64,000 nt of DNA, from contig JAGWNF010000009.1 of NCBI GenBank assembly GCA_028871455.1, positions 48,528 to 112,527 of the forward strand. Direction: 5' to 3'. The notes beneath the pieces are model-generated. The model was not told the DNA's origin. It saw only the letters and a program-made list of their open reading frames with translations, and did no database searches. Shown here in pieces: positions 8,627 through 16,432 of the stretch (position 1 is its first letter; each line of letters starts with the position of its first letter). The stretch comes from Alphaproteobacteria bacterium. Lineage in GTDB: Bacteria; Pseudomonadota; Alphaproteobacteria; ATCC43930; CGMCC-115725. Both the position numbers and the translations under genes were made by a program.

Positions 8627-8760
8627 GGCAATCGTGCGGGATACGCGCCTAACATGCTCGATGGCCGGACGGCGGCAGTTCCGCCTCGCGGGCGGTCGCG
8701 GGCGAGGCGACAAAGCCGGACAGAGAGACAAGCCCGGGTCCAACGTCATCCGAGGATCGC

Positions 8761-10152
8761 ATGACCATCGGACGTAATGATACCATCGTGCCGTCGGCGT
8801 CGGGAACGATCACTCGTCGGATCGAAGCGGTGGTGATCCGTGCCCGGCCGTTCCTGCCCTTCGTTCATGCCACGATGGCCGTGTTCTTCATTGGGCTCAT
8901 CGCCCTTCCGGTTCTGTTGCCTCCGACCCACGTTACCAAAGTTCTCGCCGGCGCCGCCAATTGGCTCATCTGGGGTCTCTGGTTCCCACTGGTATTTCTC
9001 TCCGTGCTGTTCAGCGGTCGAAGCTGGTGCGGGGCGCTGTGTCCGATGGGTGCGGCATCGGAGTGGCTTAACCGGATCGGCTTGAAACGGCCGGTACCCC
9101 GATGGCTGCGCTGGGAGGGCGCACCGATCGTAAGCTTCCTGGTGATCACGATCCTTGGGCAGACGGTCGGCGTGCGGGACTACCCGGATGCGATCCTAGA
9201 GGTGTTTGGCGGCACGCTCGCGGCTGCCCTCGCCGTTGGATTTCTCTATGGGCGTGGACGCGAAAAGCGCGCCTGGTGCCGGCATGCCTGCCCGATCGGC
9301 CTTCTGCTCGGCGTGTTCTCCCGGCTCGGCATCGTCGATCTGATGCCGAAGCGGCCTGTAGCTGGCGGGGATACGTACACGGAGCGTGGCCTGTGCCCGA
9401 CCATGATCGATCTCAAGCGCAAGACCGAAAGCCGTCACTGCGTCATGTGCTTGCGCTGCGTCCAGCCAGATCGGGCCGGCGGGCTGCAGCTCCGCCTGCG
9501 GGCGCTGGGCGCGGAGGTGGCCGATATCGCCCATCATCATCCGGTCGCGTCCGAGCTGTGGTTTCTTTATCTCGGGACTGGTGCAGCGTTGGGCGGCTTC
9601 CTATGGCTGGCACTGCCGCAGTACCAGTGGCTGCGCCAGGTCATTGGCGCTTGGGCGATCGATCGGGGTTGGACGTGGATCGGCAATCCTGGGCCGGCTT
9701 GGCTGATGGTCGTTCATCCGGAAGCGCGCGAGGTATTCGTCTGGCTCGATTTCTTTCTGATCGTGGGCTGGATGGTCGGCGTCATGTTGGTGCTCGCCGC
9801 GGCGCTGGCGCTATCGAACGTCCTGACCGCGGCGCTCGCTGGACGGTTCGGTGCCGCCGCGCCGTTTCGCAAGCGGCTCGTCATCACAGGCTACCAGGTG
9901 GCGCCAGCCGCCATGGTTTCGCTGTTGCTCGGGCTTGGCATCGAGCTGTTCGGGCTGATGCCGGCCAACCTGGCCCGCGTGGTCGAGCTTGGATTGCTGG
10001 CGACCTCCGTTCTGTGGGGCGCGTCGCTCGGCTGGCGCATCCTTGGCAATCTCGGGCTGCAGGGTATCGGTCGCGTTGTCAGCCTGGTTCCGGGCATCGC
10101 CGCGAGCATCGGGATTGCGGCGGCATGGTGGCCGGCCATTGCCGGAAGCTGA
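8761..10152 (+). CDS. ftrD: Membrane polyferredoxin (FtrD-like, 4Fe-4S)
   Basis: 463 residues with about eight membrane helices and iron-sulfur cysteine groups: CGALCPMG, CRHACPIG and CVMCLRCVQPDR. It resembles NapH/CcoG-like membrane ferredoxins and the FtrD protein of FtrABCD systems, which is thought to take electrons released by Fe(II) oxidation and return them to the inner membrane. The first ferredoxin motifs lie on the loop after the second helix. A proper ATG with an upstream purine-rich stretch is present. It is followed by P19 after a 66-base gap containing a TGCGA/TCGCA dyad. Confidence 0.88.
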   Translation: MTIGRNDTIVPSASGTITRRIEAVVIRARPFLPFVHATMAVFFIGLIALPVLLPPTHVTKVLAGAANWLIWGLWFPLVFLSVLFSGRSWCGALCPMGAASEWLNRIGLKRPVPRWLRWEGAPIVSFLVITILGQTVGVRDYPDAILEVFGGTLAAALAVGFLYGRGREKRAWCRHACPIGLLLGVFSRLGIVDLMPKRPVAGGDTYTERGLCPTMIDLKRKTESRHCVMCLRCVQPDRAGGLQLRLRALGAEVADIAHHHPVASELWFLYLGTGAALGGFLWLALPQYQWLRQVIGAWAIDRGWTWIGNPGPAWLMVVHPEAREVFVWLDFFLIVGWMVGVMLVLAAALALSNVLTAALAGRFGAAAPFRKRLVITGYQVAPAAMVSLLLGLGIELFGLMPANLARVVELGLLATSVLWGASLGWRILGNLGLQGIGRVVSLVPGIAASIGIAAAWWPAIAGS

Positions 10153-10170
10153 ATTTTTTTGAATGTGGAA

Positions 10171-10185
10171 TGCGATTGCGTCGCA
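10171..10185. promoter_or_regulatory. TGCGA-N5-TCGCA dyad upstream of the P19 gene
   Basis: A perfect 5+5 inverted repeat with a 5-base spacer, 34 bases ahead of the P19 start. TGCGA-type half-sites suit alphaproteobacterial Fur-family proteins. It suggests that P19 has its own regulated promoter. Confidence 0.4.
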
Positions 10186-10218
10186 GTGTCATCAACAATC
10201 GACCAAGCGGAGGTACTT

Positions 10219-10749
10219 ATGAAACGGACTGGGATAATCGTTGCGTCTATGCTGATGCTGCTGGCGGCAGCCAGCGCCAACGCGGCAGAAACCGAAATCG
10301 GCAAGGCCGTTGCGAAGAACGGCATGGAGATCGGCGCAGTCTATCTGCAGCCCGTTATCATGGCGCCGATGATGCCCGGCATGGACGGCAGCTACGACGT
10401 ACATCTCGAAGCGGATATCCACGCTCAGAAAGGCAACAAGAATGGCTTCGGTCCGGGCGACTGGATTCCGTATCTCGGCGTCACCTACCGTCTCGAGAAG
10501 CTCGGATCGGATTGGAAAACGTTTGGCGCCTTCATGCCCATGGTGGCGAACGACGGGCCTCATTACGGCGCCAACGTGAAGCTCGATGGTCCGGGCAAGT
10601 ACCGCCTGACCTACCGCATCATGCCGCCGCCATACCAGGGCTTTTACCGCCACACCGACAAGGAGACTGGTGTCGACGAATGGTGGTCGCCGTTCAGCGT
10701 GACCTGGGAGTTTCCTTTTGTCGGCGTAGGCAAAAAGGGAACCTATTGA
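10219..10749 (+). CDS. ftrA: P19-type periplasmic iron-binding protein (FtrA-like)
   Basis: 176 residues; the ATG at 10219 has GGAGG upstream and opens a clean signal peptide (cleavage near SANA|AETE). The mature protein keeps the P19 metal-site pattern: H62 and E64 (VHLEAD), M106/M108 (FMPM), H115 (GPHYGANV) and H145 (YRHTDKETG). P19 dimers bind Cu(II) and Fe in the periplasm and pass iron to the FTR1 permease. This completes a four-part Ftr system with genes at 1149, 8282 and 8761. Confidence 0.92.
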   Translation: MKRTGIIVASMLMLLAAASANAAETEIGKAVAKNGMEIGAVYLQPVIMAPMMPGMDGSYDVHLEADIHAQKGNKNGFGPGDWIPYLGVTYRLEKLGSDWKTFGAFMPMVANDGPHYGANVKLDGPGKYRLTYRIMPPPYQGFYRHTDKETGVDEWWSPFSVTWEFPFVGVGKKGTY

Positions 10750-10789
10750 GGGCCATTTGCGGACCTCGGCGCTGATATTCCTGCGGCTG

Positions 10790-11020
10790 GCGACAATGAT
10801 ACGGAAGTGACATGGAGTAGCGTGCGACGAGTTGAGGGCGCAGACCAAACAACGGGCCGATTACATCGAGTTGCGCAATGACGATGCCGCCAAGCTGAAC
10901 CCACCCTTCGCGGGAAAGAATGAGCGCGTCGTCGGGATTGCTGGAAGCTATACGATTCAGCCGCCGCGTTTTGCCTGGGTCGGCGAAGCGAGGATCGGCC
11001 CGTAGATGGAAACGGCTCAT
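10790..11020 (-). pseudogene. AraC-family regulator fragment (N-terminus only)
   Basis: The frame reads DPGKTRRLNRIASSNPDD followed by ALILSREGWVQLGGIVIAQ, clearly the same N-terminus as the AraC gene at 1-725. After about 70 residues the similarity is lost and no HTH domain follows before the P19 gene. A second regulator copy has therefore been truncated at the right edge of the iron locus. Confidence 0.75.
10880..10995. repeat. Direct repeat, right copy (AraC N-terminal region)
   Basis: Second copy of the 585-700 repeat, in the same orientation, with identical blocks at 10880-10897 and 10916-10947. It lies inside the truncated AraC fragment. Confidence 0.8.
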
Positions 11021-11070
11021 AGCCTTCTCTTCGCGCTCAAAGCGCTTGGTATTGTCGTCCGTTACCAGGA

Positions 11071-11511
11071 TTACTGCCTCTCACCCATGGACACGCCCTG
11101 ATCGCTATCCGGCCTCAAAACGATGCTCCTTCGGACGACCAGGACACCGCCCGGCCCATGAACGGCTGCGAACAAGAGGCCGGCAATGAAGGTGAAGTGA
11201 TCCACGAAGAATCCGAATTCCGTCTGGTTGCCGCCCCAGTGCGATGGACCGTGAAAGGCGAAGGCCAGGAAGAGAACGTAGGCGGCGGCGAAAAGCGCCG
11301 CCTCCGAGAACAAGGCGCCGGTCCATAGGGCGATTGCGAGCGCGCACTCGAAGAAGGCGGCAATCCAGGCGAGCGGCAGCGCGAACGGAAACCCCGCTGC
11401 GGCGATGTAGCCGGCGGTCGCCCCCATCCCGAGAAACTTGAAGGCTGCCGCCATGGCGAAAACGCCGCCAAAGATCAACCTTGCGACAAGGATTGCAGCA
11501 GTCTTTCCCAT
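11071..11511 (-). CDS. DoxX-family membrane protein
   Basis: 146 residues with four membrane helices, starting MGKTAAILVARLIFGGVFAMAAAFKFLG, a typical DoxX opening. The chosen start (11511) has AAAGGA about 8 bases upstream; the open frame extends further but without a ribosome site. DoxX proteins are linked to redox or thiol stress handling, but their reaction is mostly unknown. The loop HGPSHWGGNQTEFGFFVDHF is family-like. It is the first gene of the small-enzyme cluster right of the iron locus. Confidence 0.8.
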   Translation of the reverse strand: MGKTAAILVARLIFGGVFAMAAAFKFLGMGATAGYIAAAGFPFALPLAWIAAFFECALAIALWTGALFSEAALFAAAYVLFLAFAFHGPSHWGGNQTEFGFFVDHFTFIAGLLFAAVHGPGGVLVVRRSIVLRPDSDQGVSMGERQ

Positions 11512-11723
11512 CGGAGTGGTCCTTTCAAAGGTGCACGAGCCTGACATAGGACGCATAAGGAACGTCATTTCCGACATCCTCCCCTCAAAATGGCGCGCCA
11601 TCTCGACGGGCACCGTCGCCGCGGAGTCTGAGGCTCGACTACCCCGGCCATAAGCGAAGGAATGGCCTCCCCCGAAGCCTCGCCACGGTGATCGGTCCCT
11701 GGGCGCCGGGTGGCTTCGATGCA

Positions 11724-12371
11724 TCACCTCTGCTTTGTTACGATCAGGTGCGTGGCGTGGGGTGTCGAAACGCGATCAGCGCACGCATAGCCAAGGGCGG
11801 GCAGGTTGAGACCCGCGAAGAGATTCTCGCCGGCGCCGAGAAGGACCGGCGCCATGACGAGATGCGCCTCGTCGATCAGGCCGGCGTGCAGATACTGACG
11901 GACGGTCGAGACGCCGCCCCCGATCCGGATATCCTTGCCGCGCGCGGCGTCCTGCGCTTGCCGCAGCGCGGATTCGATGCCGTCCGTCACGAAGTGGAAG
12001 GTCGTTCCGCCTTCCATGGGGATCGGATCGCGCGCATGGCGGGTGAGCACGAAGACCGGCACGTGGTAAGGCGGATTGGTGCCCCACCAGCCTTTCCAGC
12101 TCTTGTCTGGCCATGGACCTCGGATCGGCCCGAACATGTTTCGGCCCATGATCCATGCGCCGATATTCTCGAAGCTCCGCGCGGCGAACTCATCGTCGAC
12201 ATCGGTCTCGCCGCCCTCCTGTCCGAACATCTTCTTGAAGGTGCGTGTCCTGAACGCCCATTGGTGCAGGTTCATCCCGTTCACGCCAAGCGGGTTCTCC
12301 CGGCTTTGGTCGGGTCCGGCGCCATAGCCGTCGAGGGACAGCGAGAAGGCGGCGACGCGTAATTTGGACAT
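11724..12371 (-). CDS. Dihydrofolate reductase-fold protein (RibD C-terminal family)
   Basis: 215 residues. Marks of the DHFR/RibD C-terminal fold are the N-terminal LSLDGYGAGPDQ, the central IMGRNMFGPIRG, the DIRIGGGVSTVRQYL nucleotide loop and the late HLVMAPVLLGAGENLF. Members are probably NAD(P)H-dependent reductases; the substrate is unknown. It has a distant paralogue at 17375, across the ECF sigma cluster. The ATG at 12371 has AAAGGAG upstream. Confidence 0.85.
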   Translation of the reverse strand: MSKLRVAAFSLSLDGYGAGPDQSRENPLGVNGMNLHQWAFRTRTFKKMFGQEGGETDVDDEFAARSFENIGAWIMGRNMFGPIRGPWPDKSWKGWWGTNPPYHVPVFVLTRHARDPIPMEGGTTFHFVTDGIESALRQAQDAARGKDIRIGGGVSTVRQYLHAGLIDEAHLVMAPVLLGAGENLFAGLNLPALGYACADRVSTPHATHLIVTKQR

Positions 12372-12472
12372 GAAGACTCCTTTCGAACAGAGCTGTTACA
12401 GGTGTCGTCCACGGATCCACGACGAGATCGTTGCGGCTCCATACACTGCTTGAAGATCTCGCCCGTTTCCGA

Positions 12473-12927
12473 TCACCGCATGGCCTCGACCAGATTGTCG
12501 AGCGATGCGTTGTGTCCAAACTTCGCGCCGTTGAGCATGTCGTCTCCGGCGAGCGATGTCAGTTGTGCGGTAACGACCACTTTTGTTCCGGCTCCCTCCG
12601 GTTCGAACGTGGTCGTTGACATCGTGATGAGCAGCTTCGTTCCCTGCGTTTCGACAACCTCGCTCGATACGATGCGCTGGTTCGGCACTATGTCGTAGTA
12701 CTTGGTCACGCCGCGATATTGCGGTTGCTCTTGTCGCCGCAGCGGAACACATCGACGCCGCCTTCACGAAAATCAACCTCATCATAGACAAAAGCGGCCG
12801 TTTCCGAGGGAGCACCCCAACTCGCGCGTTCTGCCGGATTCGCAAACGCCGCGAACACGCGCTCGACGGGCGCGGCACAAACCCGCTCAAATACGAGCGT
12901 GGCATGTTTCAAACCCCGGCTAGTCAT
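12473..12927 (-). pseudogene. AHSA1/SRPBCC-domain protein, frameshifted
   Basis: Two adjoining frames together give a full ~152-residue AHSA1-like protein. The first reads KHATLVFERVCAAPVERVF ... GDKSN, the second resumes at TKYYDIVPNQRIVSSEVV ... LDNLVEAMR. The join needs one extra C: the minus strand shows AACCG near 12723 where AACCCG restores the frame (N-P-Q-Y-R-G-V). This is either a recent single-base loss or a homopolymer sequencing error. It is divergent from the HxlR regulator at 13044, a common pairing for this family. Confidence 0.8.
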
Positions 12928-12972
12928 GGTTTCCGCCTCCTGGTCTCGGGCTGATCATCAAGCCATATCGAT

Positions 12973-12997
12973 TGCATATCACAACCAGTTGCATATG
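12973..12997. promoter_or_regulatory. Repeated TTGCATAT boxes upstream of the HxlR gene
   Basis: TTGCATAT occurs at 12973-12980 and again at 12990-12997, a 17-base period, in the short divergent region between the SRPBCC gene and the HxlR gene. This is a likely operator for the HxlR protein. Confidence 0.45.
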
Positions 12998-13043
12998 ATG
13001 ATCATCCGGTGCTAAATTGCAAGCGGTTTTTTTGGAGACGCGA

Positions 13044-13556
13044 ATGGACGTTGCTCACCGCTCGGGTTGCCCGATCAACCTTTCCCTGGAGGTCTTTGGC
13101 GACCGGTGGAGCCTCATCATCCTGAGGGACATGATGTTCGGCGGGCGGCGGCATTTCCGGGAGCTGCTGACGCAGTCCGAGGAAGGCATCTCGTCCAATA
13201 TCCTGGCCGATCGGCTGAAGATGCTGCTGGACCAGGGAATGATCACCAAGGCCGATGACCCCAGCCACAAGCAGAAGGCCATCTACAGCCCGACGGAGAA
13301 GGCGATCGCCCTCGTTCCCGTGTTCGCCCAGCTTGGCGCCTGGGGACGGCGGTACACCGCCGCGACGGAGGAGCTGAGCATCAGGGCGCAGCTTCTCGAG
13401 GAAGGCGGCCCTGTCCTGTGGAATCGGTTCATGTCCGAGTTGGCGCACGTCCATCTAGGACGCCCGCTCCGGCGGAAAGGCCCGACTGTCGCCGAGCGCT
13501 TGCAGGCGGCGTATGACGACCTGCGCGCCCGAAAGACGAAGCGCAAGACGACCTAG
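13044..13556 (+). CDS. HxlR-family transcriptional regulator
   Basis: 170 residues. The N-terminus has the HxlR hallmark cysteine (SGCPI, C9) followed by the winged helix LEVFGDRWSLIILRDMMFGGRRHFRELL and the wing ISSNILADRLKMLLDQGMI. HxlR proteins often sense electrophiles or oxidants through the cysteine and control a divergently placed enzyme. Here that neighbour is the frameshifted SRPBCC gene. The C-terminal 60 residues form a dimer tail with extra helices. The ATG at 13044 follows a GGAG. Confidence 0.88.
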   Translation: MDVAHRSGCPINLSLEVFGDRWSLIILRDMMFGGRRHFRELLTQSEEGISSNILADRLKMLLDQGMITKADDPSHKQKAIYSPTEKAIALVPVFAQLGAWGRRYTAATEELSIRAQLLEEGGPVLWNRFMSELAHVHLGRPLRRKGPTVAERLQAAYDDLRARKTKRKTT

Positions 13557-13639
13557 ATTTCTTCGGTCCGGGCGAATTCGGAGGAATGGATAACGGCAAA
13601 GTCGAGTAGCGGTGAGCCATCGCCTATGCGAACTGGATC

Positions 13640-14098
13640 TCAGCGGTGGGCGATATTCCAGATCTTGCGAAAATACACGACCCTCTCCGTCTCCGAGAAT
13701 CCCCAGCCGAGATGTGCCGCCTGTGATATACGATTGTCGATCTGCGTGTCTGAGCCGATTTCGTGAAATCCTCGTGCGGCCAGAAACGCCTCCAAATGCT
13801 TGAGCAGCCGCCTGCCGACGCCCTGGCGCCGGAATTGCGGATTGACCCAAATGCCTTCGAGAAACGGAACCGGCTGGGATTCGCAGCCGTTCGCATACTT
13901 CCTTAGCGCAACCTCAGCAAAACCTGCCGGAGCCGCATATGATGTCTCCGCGATGAAACCCCAGACGTCTTTGTCTTGGAGAACCTTGTCAATTGCTTCA
14001 GCATGCGCTTGAGAGGCCTCATCGGGCCAGAGCTGCGCTCGCATCTCTGCCCAAACAAGCTTGTCACGATCCTTCATTTCCCTGATCACGAAATCCAT
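13640..14098 (-). CDS. AAC(6')-type GNAT acetyltransferase
   Basis: 152 residues. The overall pattern is that of aminoglycoside 6'-N-acetyltransferases: an AQLWPDEASQAH segment near the start, FLEGIWVNPQFRRQGVGRRLL (acetyl-CoA loop with RxxGxG), then SDTQIDNRISQAAHLGWGFSETERVVYFRK at the end. Real AAC(6')-I enzymes share the LWPD, FLEGI and ETERVVYFKK pieces. It may acetylate aminoglycosides or a related amine; resistance is not proven. It is probably transcribed alone. Confidence 0.8.
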   Translation of the reverse strand: MDFVIREMKDRDKLVWAEMRAQLWPDEASQAHAEAIDKVLQDKDVWGFIAETSYAAPAGFAEVALRKYANGCESQPVPFLEGIWVNPQFRRQGVGRRLLKHLEAFLAARGFHEIGSDTQIDNRISQAAHLGWGFSETERVVYFRKIWNIAHR

Positions 14099-14145
14099 GA
14101 ACAGATCACCTCAGCAATAATGCACAGACGGGAGGGCGCTACGAT

Positions 14146-15390
14146 TTATCTCTCTCCTTCACGCTTCAGCCGGTCAAGATGCTGGCGGATATGAGCGGCC
14201 TCGGCGGGTGTATTGGCAAGCGCGATGGCGCGGTCGAAGGCGATGCGAGCCTCGGCTTTGCGGCCGAGCTGCAATAGAAACGCGCCCCGTGCGCCGAAAT
14301 AGTGAAAATAGCCCGACAACCGTTCCTCGAGCGGTTCGATCATCACAAGCCCGGCTTCCGGTCCGCGCAGCTTCGCCGTTGCCACGGCGCGGTTGAGTGT
14401 CACCACGGGTGAAGGCTGCATGCGTTCAAGAGCGCCATAGAGATGATCGATCTGCGCCCAGTCGGTTTCTTCGGCGCGTGGGGCGCGTGCATGGCTGGCT
14501 GCAATTGCGGCTTGAACCTGGTAAGCACCGGGACGATTGTGACGCATGGCCTTGTCGATCAGCGCCAGAGCTTCAGCGGTGAGCCTGGCATCCCACTGGC
14601 TGCGATCCTGGTCCTCAAGTAGGATCGCGTCGCCGTTGTCGTCAAAACGCGCAGGCAACCGCGCCTGCTGCAACAGCATGAGTGCGGTCAGCCCCATGAT
14701 TTCCGGCTCGGTCTGAAACAGACGCAACAGGAGGCGTGCAAGCCGAATCGCCTCTTCGCTCAACGGTGCGCGCGATTCGTCGTTGCCGGCGGAGTAGCCT
14801 TCGTTGAACAGCAGGTAAATCATCGCCGCCACCGCCGCGAGGCGCTCGGCGCGCTCAACGGGGCCCGGCGCCTCAAAGGGCACATTGGCACGCGCGATGC
14901 GCGCCTTGGCGCGAGTGATGCGCTGCTCCATCGCCGCTTCGCCAACGAGAAAGGCACGTGCGATCTGGGACACGGTCAAGCCGGAGACGATGCGTAGCGC
15001 CAGTGCGATCTGCTGTGTGGCGGGTAGTTCAGGGTGGCAGCAGATGAACAACAGTCGCAGCACATCATCGCGATAATGCGAACCGTCCAGCCGTTCAGCA
15101 ACTGGCGTTTCGACATCCTCAAGGTCGGAGATCACATCGTCGGCCGGCAGGGGCTCCTGTTTCGCCGTCTTGCGGATACTGTCGAGCGCTGCGTTGCGCC
15201 CGACGAGAATCAACCAGGCTGCCGGATCGCGAGGCGGACCGTTTTGCGGCCAGCTTTTCAACGCGCGCAGCGCCGCTTCCTGAAAGGCCTCCTCCGCCAT
15301 GTCGAGATCGCGGAAATAGCGCAGCAGCGCGCTGACGGCTTGCGGCCGCGCCGCGGTCAGCACGCCATCGATCCAGGAAAGTTCGTTCAT
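14146..15390 (-). CDS. ECF42-type RNA polymerase sigma factor
   Basis: 414 residues, much longer than ordinary ECF factors (~180). Region 2 is at about 10-75 (LDMAEEAFQEAALRALKSWP). Region 4 is at about 110-165 (RIVSGLTVSQIARAFLVGEAAMEQRITRAKARI). A ~230-residue helical extension ends ANTPAEAAHIRQHLDRL. This extension and the linked DGPF gene define group ECF42, in which the tail is needed for activity and no anti-sigma factor is present. Its start overlaps the DGPF stop (ATGA). Matching promoters lie at 15799-15825 and 15867-15893. Confidence 0.92.
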   Translation of the reverse strand: MNELSWIDGVLTAARPQAVSALLRYFRDLDMAEEAFQEAALRALKSWPQNGPPRDPAAWLILVGRNAALDSIRKTAKQEPLPADDVISDLEDVETPVAERLDGSHYRDDVLRLLFICCHPELPATQQIALALRIVSGLTVSQIARAFLVGEAAMEQRITRAKARIARANVPFEAPGPVERAERLAAVAAMIYLLFNEGYSAGNDESRAPLSEEAIRLARLLLRLFQTEPEIMGLTALMLLQQARLPARFDDNGDAILLEDQDRSQWDARLTAEALALIDKAMRHNRPGAYQVQAAIAASHARAPRAEETDWAQIDHLYGALERMQPSPVVTLNRAVATAKLRGPEAGLVMIEPLEERLSGYFHYFGARGAFLLQLGRKAEARIAFDRAIALANTPAEAAHIRQHLDRLKREGER

Positions 15391-15773
15391 ATGCTGCCGG
15401 CCCCTTGCCCCCGCCGTTCAGGGTTGTAAAGCGCGATCGGACGGATTTCGTAAGCACCGCCCGGATTGGCGTCGGCCAGCTCGCGCGCGACCTCAAGCGC
15501 CTCATCGAGATTGGCAACGTCGATGACGTAGAAGCCCAGCAACTGCTCCTTGGTTTCGGCGAAAGGTCCGTCGATGACGAGCGGCGGTTCCTTGTCCTTG
15601 CGCAGGGTTGTCGCTGCCGTCGTTGGCACGAGGCGCAGCGATGGACCCATCTTGCCCGCCTTGACCAGACGGTCCTGGACCGTTGCCAGGCGGCCCATGA
15701 CGGCGTCGTTCTCTTCCTTGGTCCAGGACCAGACGGCCTTTTCGTCGTTGTAGCAGAGCAGGGCGTAAAGCAT
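15387..15773 (-). CDS. YCII/DGPF-domain protein
   Basis: 128 residues with the hallmark IDGPFAETKEQLLGFYVID in the middle and a YALLCYND start. DGPF proteins are the standard neighbours of ECF42 sigma factors. Their fold is YciI-like, but their reaction is unknown. The 4-base overlap with the sigma gene shows one operon. The N-terminal start at 15773 follows a GGGGTTTCC spacer with AAAATCAAGGGG upstream. Confidence 0.9.
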   Translation of the reverse strand: MLYALLCYNDEKAVWSWTKEENDAVMGRLATVQDRLVKAGKMGPSLRLVPTTAATTLRKDKEPPLVIDGPFAETKEQLLGFYVIDVANLDEALEVARELADANPGGAYEIRPIALYNPERRGQGAGSI

Positions 15774-15798
15774 GGAAACCCCTTGATTTTCCTCGGAG

Positions 15799-15825
15799 GA
15801 CGATCGAAGGCCCCTCCAGCCGACA
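15799..15825 (-). promoter_or_regulatory. ECF-type promoter for the DGPF-sigma operon
   Basis: On the minus strand TGTCGG (15825-15820) is followed after 17 bases by CGTC (15802-15799). It lies 26 bases ahead of the DGPF start. The same pair with the same spacing points the other way at 15867. Confidence 0.6.
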
Positions 15826-15866
15826 TAGTGATGCAAAATAATGCACCGAATTTTTCGACAGATCAC

Positions 15867-15893
15867 TGTCGGGTTCCCCATTGCAGGAACGTC
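15867..15893 (+). promoter_or_regulatory. ECF-type promoter for the AHSA1 gene
   Basis: TGTCGG (15867-15872), 17 bases, CGTC (15890-15893), located 34 bases ahead of the AHSA1 gene at 15927. Sequence and spacing equal the minus-strand copy, so the sigma factor probably controls both directions. Confidence 0.6.
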
Positions 15894-15926
15894 CTAGGGT
15901 CGGACCCGCACAGAAAGGAGGTTCCC

Positions 15927-16385
15927 ATGCCCGCCGAGCACGAACTTGTGCTGACCCGCCTGATCGACGCCTCGTGCGAGAAGCTGTTTCGCTGCTGGAC
16001 CGAGCCGGAGCTCCTGAAGCAATGGTTCGCGCCCGCGCCCTACACCACACCGGTGGCCGAAGTAGATCTACGCGTCGGCGGGGCAAACCGAATCGTGATG
16101 AAAGCACCGGACGGCCAGGAGATCCCCTGCCCGGGCACCTACCTGGAGATCGTCCCGAACCGGAAGCTGGTGTTCACCGACGCCTATACAGGCGATTGGG
16201 TGCCGAGCGGCAAACCGTTCATGACGGTCATCGTCACCTTCGACGATGAAGCCGGCCAGACACGTTACACCGCCCGCGTCCGGCACTGGAGCGCGGAAGA
16301 CAAGAAGGCCCATGAGGAGATGGGCTTCCACCAGGGTTGGGCACAATGCGCAGATCAGCTTACGGCGCTTGCCAGAACGATCTGA
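15927..16385 (+). CDS. AHSA1/SRPBCC-domain protein
   Basis: 152 residues. It opens HELVLTRLIDASCEKLFRCWTEPELLKQWFAPAP, a standard activator-of-Hsp90-like START-fold opening. It continues with GGANRIVMKAPDGQEIPCPGTYLEI and ends with the long helix HEEMGFHQGWAQCADQLTALA. SRPBCC proteins bind hydrophobic ligands; the ligand here is unknown. The gene follows an ECF promoter that mirrors the one for the sigma operon, so it is likely an ECF42 target. A strong AAAGGAGG precedes the ATG. Confidence 0.88.
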   Translation: MPAEHELVLTRLIDASCEKLFRCWTEPELLKQWFAPAPYTTPVAEVDLRVGGANRIVMKAPDGQEIPCPGTYLEIVPNRKLVFTDAYTGDWVPSGKPFMTVIVTFDDEAGQTRYTARVRHWSAEDKKAHEEMGFHQGWAQCADQLTALARTI

Positions 16386-16432
16386 CGGCTCCGGAAAAAC
16401 ATCGACATTAGATCGCGGAAGGAGAAAGAAAC

